Shown: positions 8,221-16,941, counted from the first letter of the stretch. The stretch: DNA of 64,000 nt from an uncultured Alphaproteobacteria bacterium (GCA_937988775.1 CALKHP010000003.1:62001-126000), one strand, 5' to 3'. Numbers and translations are program-made. Notes: generated by a model from the sequence alone, not told the origin.

Positions 8221-8643
8221 ATGGCCGACGAGCAAAATCACAACCCGAATGCGCCGCATCCGGCGATCGATGAAGCCTCGATCGCGCGGCTGGTCGCGAC
8301 CTTCTACGGAAGGGCGCGCGAGGACGACGTGATCGGGCCGGTGTTCGCGGCGGCGGTCGCCGATTGGGACGAGCATATCGCCAGGATCACGGCGTTCTGG
8401 AGCGGCGTCATGCTGCGCACCGGCGGCTACGAGGGCAGGCCGCTCAGGCCGCATCTCGTGCTGCCGCTCGCGGATGAACATTTCGAGCGCTGGCTCGCCT
8501 TGTTCGAGCAGACGGCGCGCGAACTCTATCCGGCCGGCGCGGCGGAAGCGTTCGTCGTCCGCGCGCGCCGCATCGCCAACAGTTTCGAGATGGCACGCGC
8601 CAGCCAGCGCGGCGAGATCAGGGCGCCGAGGCATAGCGTATGA
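8221..8643 (+). CDS. Group III truncated haemoglobin
   Basis: A 140-residue protein of the trHbP (group III) type: the FYGRAREDDVIGPVF helix, TAFWSGVMLRTGGYEGRP, and the probable proximal haem histidine H78 in RPHLVLPL, then HFERWLALFEQTA. Family members bind O2 or NO and have been linked to nitrosative stress or low-oxygen growth; the role here is inferred. It starts 12 nt after the dehydratase stop and its TGA overlaps the trmD ATG (ATGA), so it is co-transcribed and coupled to trmD. Confidence 0.9.
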   Translation: MADEQNHNPNAPHPAIDEASIARLVATFYGRAREDDVIGPVFAAAVADWDEHIARITAFWSGVMLRTGGYEGRPLRPHLVLPLADEHFERWLALFEQTARELYPAGAAEAFVVRARRIANSFEMARASQRGEIRAPRHSV

Positions 8644-9350
8644 CGGATGCAGCGCCGTTCCGCGCCAGCGTGCTGACGCTCTACCCGGAGATGTTTCCCG
8701 GCCCGCTCGGCGCGTCGCTGGCCGGCGAGGCGCTGAATAACGGCCTGTGGTCGCTGGAAGCGCGCAATATCCGCGACCATGGCATCGGCCGTCACGCCAA
8801 GGTCGACGATACCCCGGCCGGCGGCGGCGTCGGCATGGTGCTGCGCGCCGACGTGCTGGCGGCGGCGATCGACGCGGCGAGCCCGGCCGGCGATATGCGG
8901 CCAAGGCTGCTGATGAGCCCGCGCGGAAAAGTTTTCAGGCAGGGCGACGCGCATGAGCTGGTCGCGGCCGGCGGCGCCGTGATCATATGCGGCCGCTTCG
9001 AGGGCGTCGACGAGCGCGTGATCGCCGGGCGGTCGTTACAGGAAGTGTCGATCGGCGATTACATCCTGTCGGGCGGCGAGCTGGCGGCGATGGCGCTGCT
9101 CGATGCCGCCGTGCGGCTGATCCCCGGCGTGATGGGCAAGAGCGAGAGCGGGCATGACGAGAGCTTCGAGCATGGCTTGCTCGAATATCCGCACTATACC
9201 CGGCCGCGCGACTGGGAAGGCCAGAGCATCCCGGAAGTGCTGATTGGCGGGGATCATGCAAAGGTGGCGCGCTGGCGGCGCGAGCAGGCCGAGGCCCTGA
9301 CGCGGGAAAGGCGGCCCGACCTACTCGACAAGCGCGGCCGGCTCGTGTAA
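8640..9350 (+). CDS. trmD: tRNA (guanine-37-N1)-methyltransferase
   Basis: TrmD methylates G37 beside the anticodon and prevents +1 frameshifting. The trefoil-knot SAM site is clear: LLMSPRGKVF, IICGRFEGVDERV, SIGDYILSGGELA. The C-terminal region has HDESFEHGLLEYPHYTRP. At 236 residues it is full length. The first codon overlaps the stop of the haemoglobin gene by 4 nt; in most relatives this position is held by rimM. Confidence 0.97.
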   Translation: MTDAAPFRASVLTLYPEMFPGPLGASLAGEALNNGLWSLEARNIRDHGIGRHAKVDDTPAGGGVGMVLRADVLAAAIDAASPAGDMRPRLLMSPRGKVFRQGDAHELVAAGGAVIICGRFEGVDERVIAGRSLQEVSIGDYILSGGELAAMALLDAAVRLIPGVMGKSESGHDESFEHGLLEYPHYTRPRDWEGQSIPEVLIGGDHAKVARWRREQAEALTRERRPDLLDKRGRLV

Positions 9351-9388
9351 GGCCACGCCTCCAACTAACAACAGCAAGCCGAAAAGCC

Positions 9389-9405
9389 GGCATCCTCGAG
9401 ATGCC
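9389..9405 (+). promoter_or_regulatory. Hairpin just before the rplS ribosome-binding site
   Basis: GGCATC (9389-9394), loop CTCGA, GATGCC (9400-9405) sits a few bases before AAGGAG of rplS. Its position could allow translational control of L19 after transcription from trmD. No comparative support is available here. Confidence 0.25.
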
Positions 9406-9426
9406 TCCCGGCAAGGAGTAAGACAG

Positions 9427-9816
9427 ATGGATTTGCTCGCGATACTCGATCGTGAAGAGCAGGAGCGCGTCAGCGCCGGCAAGGTGATCCCGGAATTCCA
9501 GCCCGGCGATACCGTTCAGGTCAACGTCAAGGTCAAGGAAGGCGAGCGCACCCGCGTGCAGGCCTATGAGGGCGTGTGCATCGCGCGCAGCGGCGCCGGC
9601 TTCCAGGAGAGCTTCACCGTCCGCAAGATTTCCTATGGCGAGGGCGTCGAGCGCGTGTTCCCGCTCTACTCGCCGTCGATCGACTCGATCAACGTGATGC
9701 GGCGCGGCAAGGTGCGGCGCGCCAAGCTGTATTACCTGCGCGATCGCCGCGGCAAGTCGGCCCGTATCGTCGAGCGCGTCGGCGCCAAGAAGGTCAAGGC
9801 GAAGCCGGAAGTCTGA
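9427..9816 (+). CDS. rplS: 50S ribosomal protein L19
   Basis: L19 lies at the 30S-50S interface. It is recognised by IPEFQPGDTVQVNVKVKEGE, RVQAYEGVCIARSGAG and SFTVRKISYGEGVERVFPLYSP, ending with an RRAKLYYLRDRRGKSARI block and a basic tail. 129 residues. AAGGAG lies about 9 nt before ATG. It follows trmD by 76 nt and ends at a rho-independent terminator. Confidence 0.98.
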   Translation: MDLLAILDREEQERVSAGKVIPEFQPGDTVQVNVKVKEGERTRVQAYEGVCIARSGAGFQESFTVRKISYGEGVERVFPLYSPSIDSINVMRRGKVRRAKLYYLRDRRGKSARIVERVGAKKVKAKPEV

Positions 9817-9850
9817 GCAGGGCGACACGCCCTTTTCGGCAAGGCAACGA

Positions 9851-9875
9851 AGCGCGGTTCCGGCCGCGCTTTTTT
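9851..9875 (+). terminator. Rho-independent terminator after rplS
   Basis: Stem AGCGCGG (9851-9857) and CCGCGCT (9864-9870), loop TTCCGG, followed at once by a T-run to 9875. It closes the trmD-rplS transcript; kup is on the other strand. Confidence 0.9.
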
Positions 9876-9903
9876 GTTGCGCCCGCTCGCGTGATAACGC
9901 AAG

Positions 9904-9922
9904 CGATTCCAGTCACTTAGAG
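9904..9922. repeat. Partial copy of a CGATTCCA...TTAGAG repeat
   Basis: This stretch matches, at 16 of 19 positions, the flank of the palindromic element at 13905-13974. No right arm follows, so it is a truncated copy in the convergent rplS/kup gap. Confidence 0.4.
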
Positions 9923-9926
9923 AGGC

Positions 9927-11861
9927 TTAGACGGTGATCTGGTTGCCGAGCTCGACGACGCGGCCATAGGGGATCTGGAAGAAGTCGGTGGCGTTGGCCG
10001 CCGTGCGCGACAGGAAGATGAACAGGTTGTCCTGCCACAGCGGCATGCCGGAATGCGCCGCCGCCTTGATGGTGCGCCGCCCCAGGAAGAAGGTCGTCTG
10101 CATCAGCTCGAAATCGAGGCCGCGCCGGCGCGCCACCGCCAGGATATGCGGCACGCGCGGCGTCTGCATGTAGCCGACCTTGACCGTGATCAGCTTCAGG
10201 TCCTCGGACAGTTCGTGGATGGTGAGTTCCTCATCCTCGGCGATGCGCGGCACGCGCAGCGTCTTGATGGTCAGCACGATATTGCGTTTGTGCAGCACCT
10301 TGTTGTGCTTGAGGTTGTGCAGCAGGGCGCCGGGCGCCGTCTCGGGATCGGCGGTCAGGAACACCGCCGTGCCGACGACGCGCGTCGGCTTGGATTTCTC
10401 CAGCATGCGCGCGAGATCGGCCAGCGGCACGCTGTCGCGCCGCGCCTTCTCCATGACGATGTTGGTGCCGCGCACCCAGGTCCACATGATCAGCACCAGC
10501 ACGGCGCCGAACAGCAGCGGCAGGTAGCCGCCATCGAGGAACTTGAACAGGTTGGACGAGAAGAAGCCGATATCGATGACGAGGAACGGCGCCACGAGCA
10601 GCATGACCAGCCAGCGGTTCCACTTCCACAGCTTCCAGGCGACGATGAAGATCAGCCCGGTATCGGCGAGCATGGCGCCGGTGACGGCGATGCCGTAGGC
10701 GTTGGCGAGCGATTCCGAGCTCTTGAACAGGAAGATCAGCATCAGCACGCCGACGAACAGGATGTGGTTGACGCGCGGCAGGTAGATCTGCCCGGCCTGG
10801 GTCTCGGAGGTGTGGCGGATCTCGAGGCGCGGCAGCAGGCCGAGCTGCACCGCCTGCGCGGTGAGCGAGAAGGCGCCGGTGATCACGGCCTGGCTGGCGA
10901 TGACGGTGGCCATGGTGGCGAGGATGACGAGCGGCAGCAGCCCCCATGACGGCGCCATGTGGAACAGCGGATTGTCGGATGCGACCGGGCTGCGCAGGAT
11001 CAGCGCGCCCTGGCCGAGATAGTTCAGCGCCAGTGCCGGCAGCACGAAACAGGTCCAGGCATAGCGGATCGGCGAGCGGCCGAAATGGCCCATATCGGCA
11101 TAAAGCGCCTCGGCGCCGGTGACGGCGAGGAAGACCGAGCCCATGACCACGAAGCCGAGCACGCCGTGGCGCGCGAAGAAATTGATGCCGTGGAGCGGAT
11201 TGAGCGCGGTGAGGATGCTCAGGTCGTCGCTGATATGGAAGAGGCCGAGCCCGCCCAGCGTCAGGAACCACAGCGCCATGACCGGGCCGAAGAAGGTCGC
11301 GACGCGCCCGGTGCCGCGGCTCTGCACCGCGAACAGCGCCACCAGGATGACGACGGCGATCGGCAGGATGTAGGCGTCGAATTCCGGCGCCACCAGCTTG
11401 AGGCCCTCGACCGCCGACAGCACCGAGATCGCCGGCGTGATGATGGCATCGCCGAAGAACAGCGACGCGCCGGCGACGCCGAGGAACAAGACCGGCCCCG
11501 CGCCGCGCGCCACGACGGTCTGCGCCAGCGCCATCAGCGACAAGGTGCCGCCCTCGCCCTTGTTGTCGGCCCGCATGATGAGCACGACATATTTCAAGGT
11601 GACGACGATGATCAGCGCCCATAGCAGCAGCGAGACGATGCCGATGACCTCGGGGCGCGTCAGGCCGTCGCCCTTGACGTGGGTGAGCGCTTCCCTGAGG
11701 GCGTAGAGCGGGCTGGTGCCGATATCGCCGAACACCACGCCGACGCTGCCGAGCGCCAGGCTGAACACGCCGCCCTGGCGGCCATGCGCCTCGGCGGCCT
11801 CGCTGTCGATCTGGGCGCGCGAGGGCGGTGATGCAGGGCTCGGTTGTGTCACGTGATTCAT
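9927..11861 (-). CDS. kup: Low-affinity potassium transporter Kup
   Basis: A 644-residue KUP/HAK/KT K+:H+ symporter. The start of the membrane part carries the family motif VVFGDIGTSPLYALRE, and further on are ADNKGEGG and FGDAIITPAISVLSA. About twelve hydrophobic segments are followed by a soluble C-terminal domain (VFLTADPETAPGALLHNLKHN). It begins with a polar ~30-residue N-terminus. It is transcribed alone, divergent from leuC and convergent with rplS. Confidence 0.97.
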   Translation of the reverse strand: MNHVTQPSPASPPSRAQIDSEAAEAHGRQGGVFSLALGSVGVVFGDIGTSPLYALREALTHVKGDGLTRPEVIGIVSLLLWALIIVVTLKYVVLIMRADNKGEGGTLSLMALAQTVVARGAGPVLFLGVAGASLFFGDAIITPAISVLSAVEGLKLVAPEFDAYILPIAVVILVALFAVQSRGTGRVATFFGPVMALWFLTLGGLGLFHISDDLSILTALNPLHGINFFARHGVLGFVVMGSVFLAVTGAEALYADMGHFGRSPIRYAWTCFVLPALALNYLGQGALILRSPVASDNPLFHMAPSWGLLPLVILATMATVIASQAVITGAFSLTAQAVQLGLLPRLEIRHTSETQAGQIYLPRVNHILFVGVLMLIFLFKSSESLANAYGIAVTGAMLADTGLIFIVAWKLWKWNRWLVMLLVAPFLVIDIGFFSSNLFKFLDGGYLPLLFGAVLVLIMWTWVRGTNIVMEKARRDSVPLADLARMLEKSKPTRVVGTAVFLTADPETAPGALLHNLKHNKVLHKRNIVLTIKTLRVPRIAEDEELTIHELSEDLKLITVKVGYMQTPRVPHILAVARRRGLDFELMQTTFFLGRRTIKAAAHSGMPLWQDNLFIFLSRTAANATDFFQIPYGRVVELGNQITV

Positions 11862-12176
11862 GCAGCCAGTGGCCTGCCGCGGGGCCGAACGTCGAAATCG
11901 GGAGAGATGATATGTCCTCCGGAGCTGACAGCGTGGCGCGGCTTATACAAGCTCAGCCGTGCAAACGGAAGCCGGAAGCGGGCTGCCGCGAGGGGCGCTC
12001 TATAGGCGCATTTCACAGCGCCGCAAAGCCCGCATGCGCCGGGCTGGCGCATGACGAAAGGCGCCAGCCATGCATTTTGCGGTGGCAAACGGCTTCCCCT
12101 TGCGGCTAGGAGAGACTAAGAACCTGTAACAACATCGGGCCCTTATCGGCCTTTGTGAGCAGAGGAAGAATGCGTG
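11862..12176. promoter_or_regulatory. Divergent kup/leuC control region with a 9-bp stem-loop
   Basis: No gene is seen in these 315 nt. Perfect arms GGCTGGCGC (12042-12050) and GCGCCAGCC (12061-12069) flank a 10-nt loop about 110 nt before leuC. I could find no leucine-rich leader peptide and no T-run after the stem, so classical attenuation is not supported. Confidence 0.4.
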
Positions 12177-13577
12177 ATGGGTCAGCCCCGCACCCTGTAC
12201 GATAAAATCTGGGACGATCATGTCGTCGATACGCAGCCCGACGGCACCTGCCTGCTCTATATCGACCGCCATCTCGTGCATGAGGTGACGAGCCCGCAGG
12301 CCTTCGAGGGGCTGCGGCTCAGCGGCCGCAAGGTGCATGCGCCGGGCAAGACGCTCGCCGTCGTCGACCACAACGTGCCGACCACCGATCGCAGCAAGGG
12401 CATCGACGATCCCGAGAGCCGGCTCCAGGTCGAGACGCTCGCCGCCAACGTCAAGGAGTTCGGCGTCGAGTATTACGACGAGCATGACCGGCGCCAGGGC
12501 ATCGTGCATGTCATCGGGCCGGAGCAGGGTTTCACGCTGCCCGGCACGACGATCGTGTGCGGCGACAGCCACACCTCGACGCATGGCGCCTTCGGGGCGC
12601 TCGCCCATGGCATCGGCACCTCGGAGGTCGAGCATGTGCTCGCCACCCAGACGCTGATCCAGAAGAAGGCGAAGAACATGCTGGTGCGCGTCGACGGGCA
12701 ATTGCCGGCCGGCGTCACCGCCAAGGACATCATCCTCGCCATCATCGGCGAGATCGGCACCGCCGGCGGCACCGGCTACGTCATCGAATATGCCGGCGAG
12801 GCGATCCGCGCGCTGTCGATGGAAGGCCGCATGACGGTGTGCAACATGTCGATCGAAGGCGGCGCGCGCGCCGGCATGATCGCGCCGGACGAGACGACCT
12901 TCGCCTATCTGAAGGGCCGCCCGAAAGCGCCGGCCGGCGCCGACTGGGACGCCGCCTTGCGCTACTGGGACGCGCTGCGCAGCGATCACGACGCGCATTT
13001 CGACAACGAATTGCGCCTCGATGCCGCCAGCCTGCCGCCGATCGTCACCTGGGGCACCAGCCCCGAGGACGTGATCTCGGTCACCGGCCGCGTGCCCAAC
13101 CCGGATGAGATCGCCGACGAGGTCAAGCGCGCCTCGAAATGGCGGGCGCTGCACTATATGGGGCTGGAGCCGGGCAAGAAGATCACCGACATTACGCTCG
13201 ACAAGGTGTTCATCGGCTCGTGCACCAATGGCCGCATCGAGGATCTGCGCGTCGTCGCCAGCATCGTCGAGGGCCGCAAGGTCCACAGCAACGTCTCGGG
13301 CATGATCGTGCCGGGCTCGGGCCTGGTGAAGCAGCAGGCCGAGCAGGAAGGCCTCGACAAGATCTTCCTCGCCGCCGGCTTCGAATGGCGCGAGCCGGGC
13401 TGCTCGATGTGCCTCGGCATGAACCCGGACCAGCTCAAGCCGGAGGAGCGTTGCGCCTCGACCTCGAACCGCAATTTCGAGGGCCGGCAGGGTTTCCGGG
13501 GCCGCACGCATCTGGTGTCGCCGCAAATGGCGGCGGCGGCGGCGATCGCCGGGCATTTCGTCGATATCCGCCAGTAG
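12177..13577 (+). CDS. leuC: 3-isopropylmalate dehydratase large subunit
   Basis: LeuC with LeuD isomerises 2- to 3-isopropylmalate in leucine synthesis. The [4Fe-4S] cysteines are in GSCTNGR and CSMCLGMNPD; VVDHNVPTTDR and CGDSHTSTHGAFGALAHGIGT (split here only as landmarks) mark the N-terminal active-site region. ATG 12177 gives MGQPRTLYDKIW with AGAGGAAGA upstream; GTG 12174 is equally in frame. 466 residues, full length. leuD lies 1.3 kb downstream, separated by small genes. Confidence 0.97.
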   Translation: MGQPRTLYDKIWDDHVVDTQPDGTCLLYIDRHLVHEVTSPQAFEGLRLSGRKVHAPGKTLAVVDHNVPTTDRSKGIDDPESRLQVETLAANVKEFGVEYYDEHDRRQGIVHVIGPEQGFTLPGTTIVCGDSHTSTHGAFGALAHGIGTSEVEHVLATQTLIQKKAKNMLVRVDGQLPAGVTAKDIILAIIGEIGTAGGTGYVIEYAGEAIRALSMEGRMTVCNMSIEGGARAGMIAPDETTFAYLKGRPKAPAGADWDAALRYWDALRSDHDAHFDNELRLDAASLPPIVTWGTSPEDVISVTGRVPNPDEIADEVKRASKWRALHYMGLEPGKKITDITLDKVFIGSCTNGRIEDLRVVASIVEGRKVHSNVSGMIVPGSGLVKQQAEQEGLDKIFLAAGFEWREPGCSMCLGMNPDQLKPEERCASTSNRNFEGRQGFRGRTHLVSPQMAAAAAIAGHFVDIRQ

Positions 13578-13654
13578 CAAGCTGGCGGCGGCTACGTGAG
13601 GCCACGGTCGGCCACGTGACCGGCCTTTGCGCCGGCGCGGCCACGGAGGCGGCG

Positions 13655-13894
13655 ATGAAACAGGATGATGGCGAGCGCGAACGGGAAGCCCGGGCGGCGT
13701 TGCGCCGGGTCGAGGCGGATTCGGGCAGCATCTTCTCCTCGGCGCTGGCGCGCGCCAGCAACCACCTCGCCGCGCGCGAGGCCGACCCCGATGACATGAT
13801 CGAGGTTTGGGGCCGGCGCGTCGGCCGGGTGCTGTCGGTGATCGGCTTCATCGTGCTGAGCTACCTGCTCGGCGAGCAATTGCGCCTGTGGTAA
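13655..13894 (+). CDS. Small protein with C-terminal membrane segment
   Basis: 79 residues, unrecognised. The N-terminal half is very charged (MKQDDGEREREARAALRRVE) and the last ~20 residues form one hydrophobic helix (VLSVIGFIVLSYLLGEQL), so it is probably a tail-anchored or single-pass inner-membrane protein with a cytoplasmic head. GGAGG stands about 6 nt before ATG, strong support for translation. It follows leuC by 77 nt in the same direction. Confidence 0.65.
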   Translation: MKQDDGEREREARAALRRVEADSGSIFSSALARASNHLAAREADPDDMIEVWGRRVGRVLSVIGFIVLSYLLGEQLRLW

Positions 13895-13904
13895 CCCATG
13901 GCGC

Positions 13905-13974
13905 GATCGATTCCAATAAGTTAGAGCATGCTCGGTGGCGAAAAACCGCACACACTTTTTCGCGACATGCTCTA
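13905..13974. repeat. Intergenic palindromic element (TAGAGCATG ... CATGCTCTA)
   Basis: Outer arms TAGAGCATG (13922-13930) and CATGCTCTA (13966-13974), inner arms GCGAAAAA (13938-13945) and TTTTTCGC (13956-13963), loop CCGCACACAC. The flank GATCGATTCCAATAAGTTA (13905-13923) recurs in part at 9904 and, inverted, at 24749. It is of the AGAGCATG-type palindrome abundant in Hyphomicrobiales genomes (from memory). Confidence 0.75.
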
Positions 13975-13985
13975 TATCACCGGCC

Positions 13986-14417
13986 ATGGCCACCGGATCA
14001 TTCCCTGCTGCTTCCTGGGCGCCGATGCAGGCGCCGACCCTCGAGGATTTCGAGGCGATGGCGGCCGCCGCCTTCGCCGAGCTGCCGGAGGGGTTCCGCA
14101 AGCTATGCGGCGACCTGGTGATCGAGGTCACGGATTTTCCCGATGACGACACGCTGGAGGAGATGGATTGCGAGACGCCGTTCGATCTTCTCGGGCTGTT
14201 TCGCGGCATCGGGCTCGCCCAGGCGCCGGCGACGCTGGAGACCGGGCGCTTTCCCAACATGGTCTGGCTCTATCGCCGGCCGATCCTCGATTACTGGGCC
14301 GAGCATGAGGATACGCTCGGCGACATCATCACCCATGTGCTGATCCACGAGATCGGCCACCATTTCGGGCTGTCGGACGAGGATATGCAGCGCATCGAGG
14401 CCGGGTTCGCCGGCTGA
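13986..14417 (+). CDS. Zinc metallopeptidase-family protein (HExxH)
   Basis: About 143 residues. It carries HVLIHEIGHHFGLSDEDM near the C-terminus, an HExxHxxG zinc motif, and upstream DDDTLEEMDCETPFDLLGLF typical of the minimal 'metallopeptidase family' (DUF1025-like, zincin fold). No signal peptide is seen, so it is cytoplasmic; the substrate is unknown. Start 13986 keeps the W-(x)n-AP-T-LEDFE beginning of the family; ATG 14025 is possible. Neither has a strong ribosome-binding site. The palindrome at 13922-13974 occupies the space just upstream. Confidence 0.75.
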   Translation: MATGSFPAASWAPMQAPTLEDFEAMAAAAFAELPEGFRKLCGDLVIEVTDFPDDDTLEEMDCETPFDLLGLFRGIGLAQAPATLETGRFPNMVWLYRRPILDYWAEHEDTLGDIITHVLIHEIGHHFGLSDEDMQRIEAGFAG

Positions 14418-14424
14418 ACCCGGC

Positions 14425-14778
14425 TCAGCCGCCGTAGCGGGCGACGTCCGTGCGGGTCTGGGCGAGGCGCTCAGGGCTGCAGAAGCCGGTATCGACGGCG
14501 AATTTGCGGCGCAGCCCCTCGAAGACCTCGTTATAGACGGCCAGCGTGTCGTTATGGTGCCGGGCATCGGTGCTGCGCGCCAGAAGCGTATCGAGCATGC
14601 GCTTAGCATTATAGGGCACGGCGCAGCGGTCGGCGGCGGCGGCGGTGAGGCCGACCTGCGAGGCGGTCGCGGTCTCGCCCGGCGAGAGCGAGCCGGCGCC
14701 GGCCCCGACGGATTGGCAGGCGGCGAGCGCCAGCAGGGGCAGGATGACGAGCGGAAACGACAGCGGGCGCAGGGCCAT
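14425..14778 (-). CDS. Small lipoprotein of unknown function
   Basis: 117 residues. The first 20 form a lipoprotein signal with lipobox LAAC (LLALAACQS), predicting lipidation at Cys21 and an envelope location. The mature part has two more cysteines (DRCAVPYN, GFCSPERLA) that may form a disulfide. AGAGGATC lies before the ATG. It is convergent with the metallopeptidase (7-nt gap) and divergent from leuD. No family recognised. Confidence 0.7.
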   Translation of the reverse strand: MALRPLSFPLVILPLLALAACQSVGAGAGSLSPGETATASQVGLTAAAADRCAVPYNAKRMLDTLLARSTDARHHNDTLAVYNEVFEGLRRKFAVDTGFCSPERLAQTRTDVARYGG

Positions 14779-14920
14779 GGGTGATCCTCTGGAGGGTAGG
14801 GGAAAAGCGGTTAGCAGGCGGCGCTGGCGGGCTCAATGCGGTGATCGGGCGCAGCATGTGCTGGTTGCCGTTGCACTCGAGCGCATTTGCGGTATCTAGC
14901 ACTGGACGAGGAGCGATTTC

Positions 14921-15526
14921 ATGAAACCCTTTACCAAGCTGACGTCGGTCGCCGCGCCGCTCAAGGTGGTCAATGTCGATACCGACATGATCATCCCCAA
15001 GCAGTATCTGAAGACGATCCAGCGCACCGGGCTCGGCAAGGCGCTGTTCGCCGAGAAGCGCTATGACGACAAGGGCAACGAGAACCCGGATTTCGTGCTC
15101 AACAAGCCGGCCTATCGCAACGCGGAAATCCTCGTCGCCGGCGATAATTTCGGCTGCGGCTCGTCGCGCGAGCACGCGCCGTGGGCGCTGCTCGATTTCG
15201 GCATTCGCTGCGTGATCTCGACCAGTTTCGCCGATATCTTCTACAATAACTGCTTCAAGAACGGCATCCTGCCGATCAAGGTCAGCCAGGAAGACCTCGA
15301 CAAGCTGTTCGACGATGCCGATCGCGGCTCCAACGCCACGCTGACCGTCGATCTCGCGGCGCAGGAGATCAAGGGCCCGGATGGCGGCACGGTGAAATTC
15401 GAGATCGATCCGTTCCGCAAGCACTGCCTGCTGAACGGGCTCGACGATATCGGCCTGACCATGCAGAAGCGCGCCGCGATCGACGGGTTCGAGCGCAAGG
15501 CCAGCGAAAGCCGGCCGTGGATGTAG
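14921..15526 (+). CDS. leuD: 3-isopropylmalate dehydratase small subunit
   Basis: LeuD, the swivelling-domain partner of LeuC. MKPFTKLTSVAAPLKVVNVD start, then DMIIPKQYLKT and the substrate-loop motif NFGCGSSREHAPWAL, followed by SFADIFYNNCFKNGILP. 201 residues, full length. AGGAG lies about 8 nt before ATG. It is transcribed from its own promoter region, divergent from the lipoprotein gene. Confidence 0.97.
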   Translation: MKPFTKLTSVAAPLKVVNVDTDMIIPKQYLKTIQRTGLGKALFAEKRYDDKGNENPDFVLNKPAYRNAEILVAGDNFGCGSSREHAPWALLDFGIRCVISTSFADIFYNNCFKNGILPIKVSQEDLDKLFDDADRGSNATLTVDLAAQEIKGPDGGTVKFEIDPFRKHCLLNGLDDIGLTMQKRAAIDGFERKASESRPWM

Positions 15527-15663
15527 GCGCCGGCGCGCACCGGATGCCGTGACGCCGGATCGCGCAAAAAGGCGCAATCTTCTTTTCGGCGCAACCTCTC
15601 GTTAACCCTCGATCGGCCCTATTAAGGCCGGGTGGGCTTATACGAACGGAACGGGTGCAAAAC

Positions 15664-16845
15664 ATGCGCGGCACCGCGACGGCCATCACGGGCCTGCTGA
15701 TCATGCTGATGCCGAACCTGGCATGGGCCGACTTCCAGTCCTGCGCGGCGGGCCTGCGCAGCCAGGCGCTGAAGGAGGGCATCTCGGCCCGCGTCGTCAA
15801 TGCCGCCTTTTCGGGGCTCGAGCCCGATATGACGGTGATCGAGCGCATGAGCAATCAGCCCGAGTTCAAGACGCCGATCTGGGACTATCTCGCGACGCTG
15901 GTCGATGAGGAGAAGGTCTCCGAGGGCCGGGCCATGCTGCGCCAATATGCCAGCGTGCTTGCCGCGGCCGAGCGGCGTTACGGCGTCGACCGCCACACCA
16001 TCGTCGCGGTATGGGGCGTCGAAAGCGATTTCGGCAAGGCCGGCGGCAAGATGCCGCTGGTGCAGGCGCTCGCCACCGGGGCCTGCCTCGCCAAGCGCCG
16101 CAACAGCTATTTCCGCAACGAGCTGATCTCGACGCTGAAGATCGTGCAGCGCGGCGACCTGGCGCTCGATCAGTTGCGCGGCTCGTGGGCCGGCGCCTTC
16201 GGCCACACGCAGTTCATTCCCTCGACCTATCGCCGGCTCGCGGTCGATGGCGACGGCGACGGCCGGCGCGATCTCGTCAACTCCGTCGCCGACGCGCTGC
16301 ACTCGACGGCGAACTACCTGCACAAGGCCGGCTGGCGCAAGGGCGAGAGCTGGGGCTACGAGGTGCGCGTGCCGCAGGGCTTCCGGGGCGCGACCGGGCG
16401 CAAGCCGAAACACGCGCTGTCGCATTGGACGGCGCTCGGCGTGCGGCGCCTCGATGGCGGCGCGCTGTCCGGCCATGGCGCGGCCGGGCTGCTGATGCCG
16501 GCGGGGCGCGACGGGCCGGCCTTCCTGGTGTTCAAGAACTACGATGCCGCCTTTTCCTATAACGGGGCGGATGCCTATGCGCTCGCCATCTCGCTGCTCT
16601 CCGACCGGCTGAAGGGCAAGCCGGGTGTGCAGGCGCCGTGGCCGACCGACGATCCGCCGCTGTCGCGCGAGCAGCGCCGCGAGTTGCAGCGCCTGCTGAC
16701 CGCGCGCGGCTTCGATGTCGGCGAGCCCGACGGCAAGGTCGGTTCCAAGACGCGCGATGCCATCAAACAGATCGAAATGCGCATCGGCATGGCGCCGACC
16801 GGGCGGCCGGGCGGCAAGGTGCTGCAGGCGCTGCGCGGGCGCTAA
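15664..16845 (+). CDS. Lytic murein transglycosylase, MltB type, with PG-binding domain
   Basis: About 393 residues. Signal peptide at about 1-22 (MRGTATAITGLLIMLMPNLAWA region). The catalytic domain has the glutamate E120 in VWGVESDFGK, then GAFGHTQFIPSTYRRLAVDGDGDG, typical of MltB/family-3 transglycosylases. The C-terminal ~65 residues are a PG_binding_1 domain (LSREQRRELQRLL, DGKVGSKTRDAIK). It cleaves glycan strands in the periplasm. A GTG at 15655 is also in frame, but ATG 15664 gives the better signal peptide. There is no lipobox, so it is soluble periplasmic. Confidence 0.92.
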   Translation: MRGTATAITGLLIMLMPNLAWADFQSCAAGLRSQALKEGISARVVNAAFSGLEPDMTVIERMSNQPEFKTPIWDYLATLVDEEKVSEGRAMLRQYASVLAAAERRYGVDRHTIVAVWGVESDFGKAGGKMPLVQALATGACLAKRRNSYFRNELISTLKIVQRGDLALDQLRGSWAGAFGHTQFIPSTYRRLAVDGDGDGRRDLVNSVADALHSTANYLHKAGWRKGESWGYEVRVPQGFRGATGRKPKHALSHWTALGVRRLDGGALSGHGAAGLLMPAGRDGPAFLVFKNYDAAFSYNGADAYALAISLLSDRLKGKPGVQAPWPTDDPPLSREQRRELQRLLTARGFDVGEPDGKVGSKTRDAIKQIEMRIGMAPTGRPGGKVLQALRGR

Positions 16846-16941
16846 ACCCGGTTCCGGACTGATCGGACGCGCCACAAAGTTTGACTTGGCGGCGCGCCGG
16901 CTGTCGTTTCAAGTTGAGGCCTTTCGCGAAAGGCTTCAGCC

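Noticed and set aside
6454..8904. Long minus-strand open frame across the IlvD/Edd, haemoglobin and trmD genes
   Set aside because: Antisense shadow of three well-recognised plus-strand genes; no recognisable protein.
12042..12069. Calling the leuC-upstream stem a terminator for kup or an attenuator
   Set aside because: kup is transcribed away from it, and no T-run or Leu-rich leader peptide is present.
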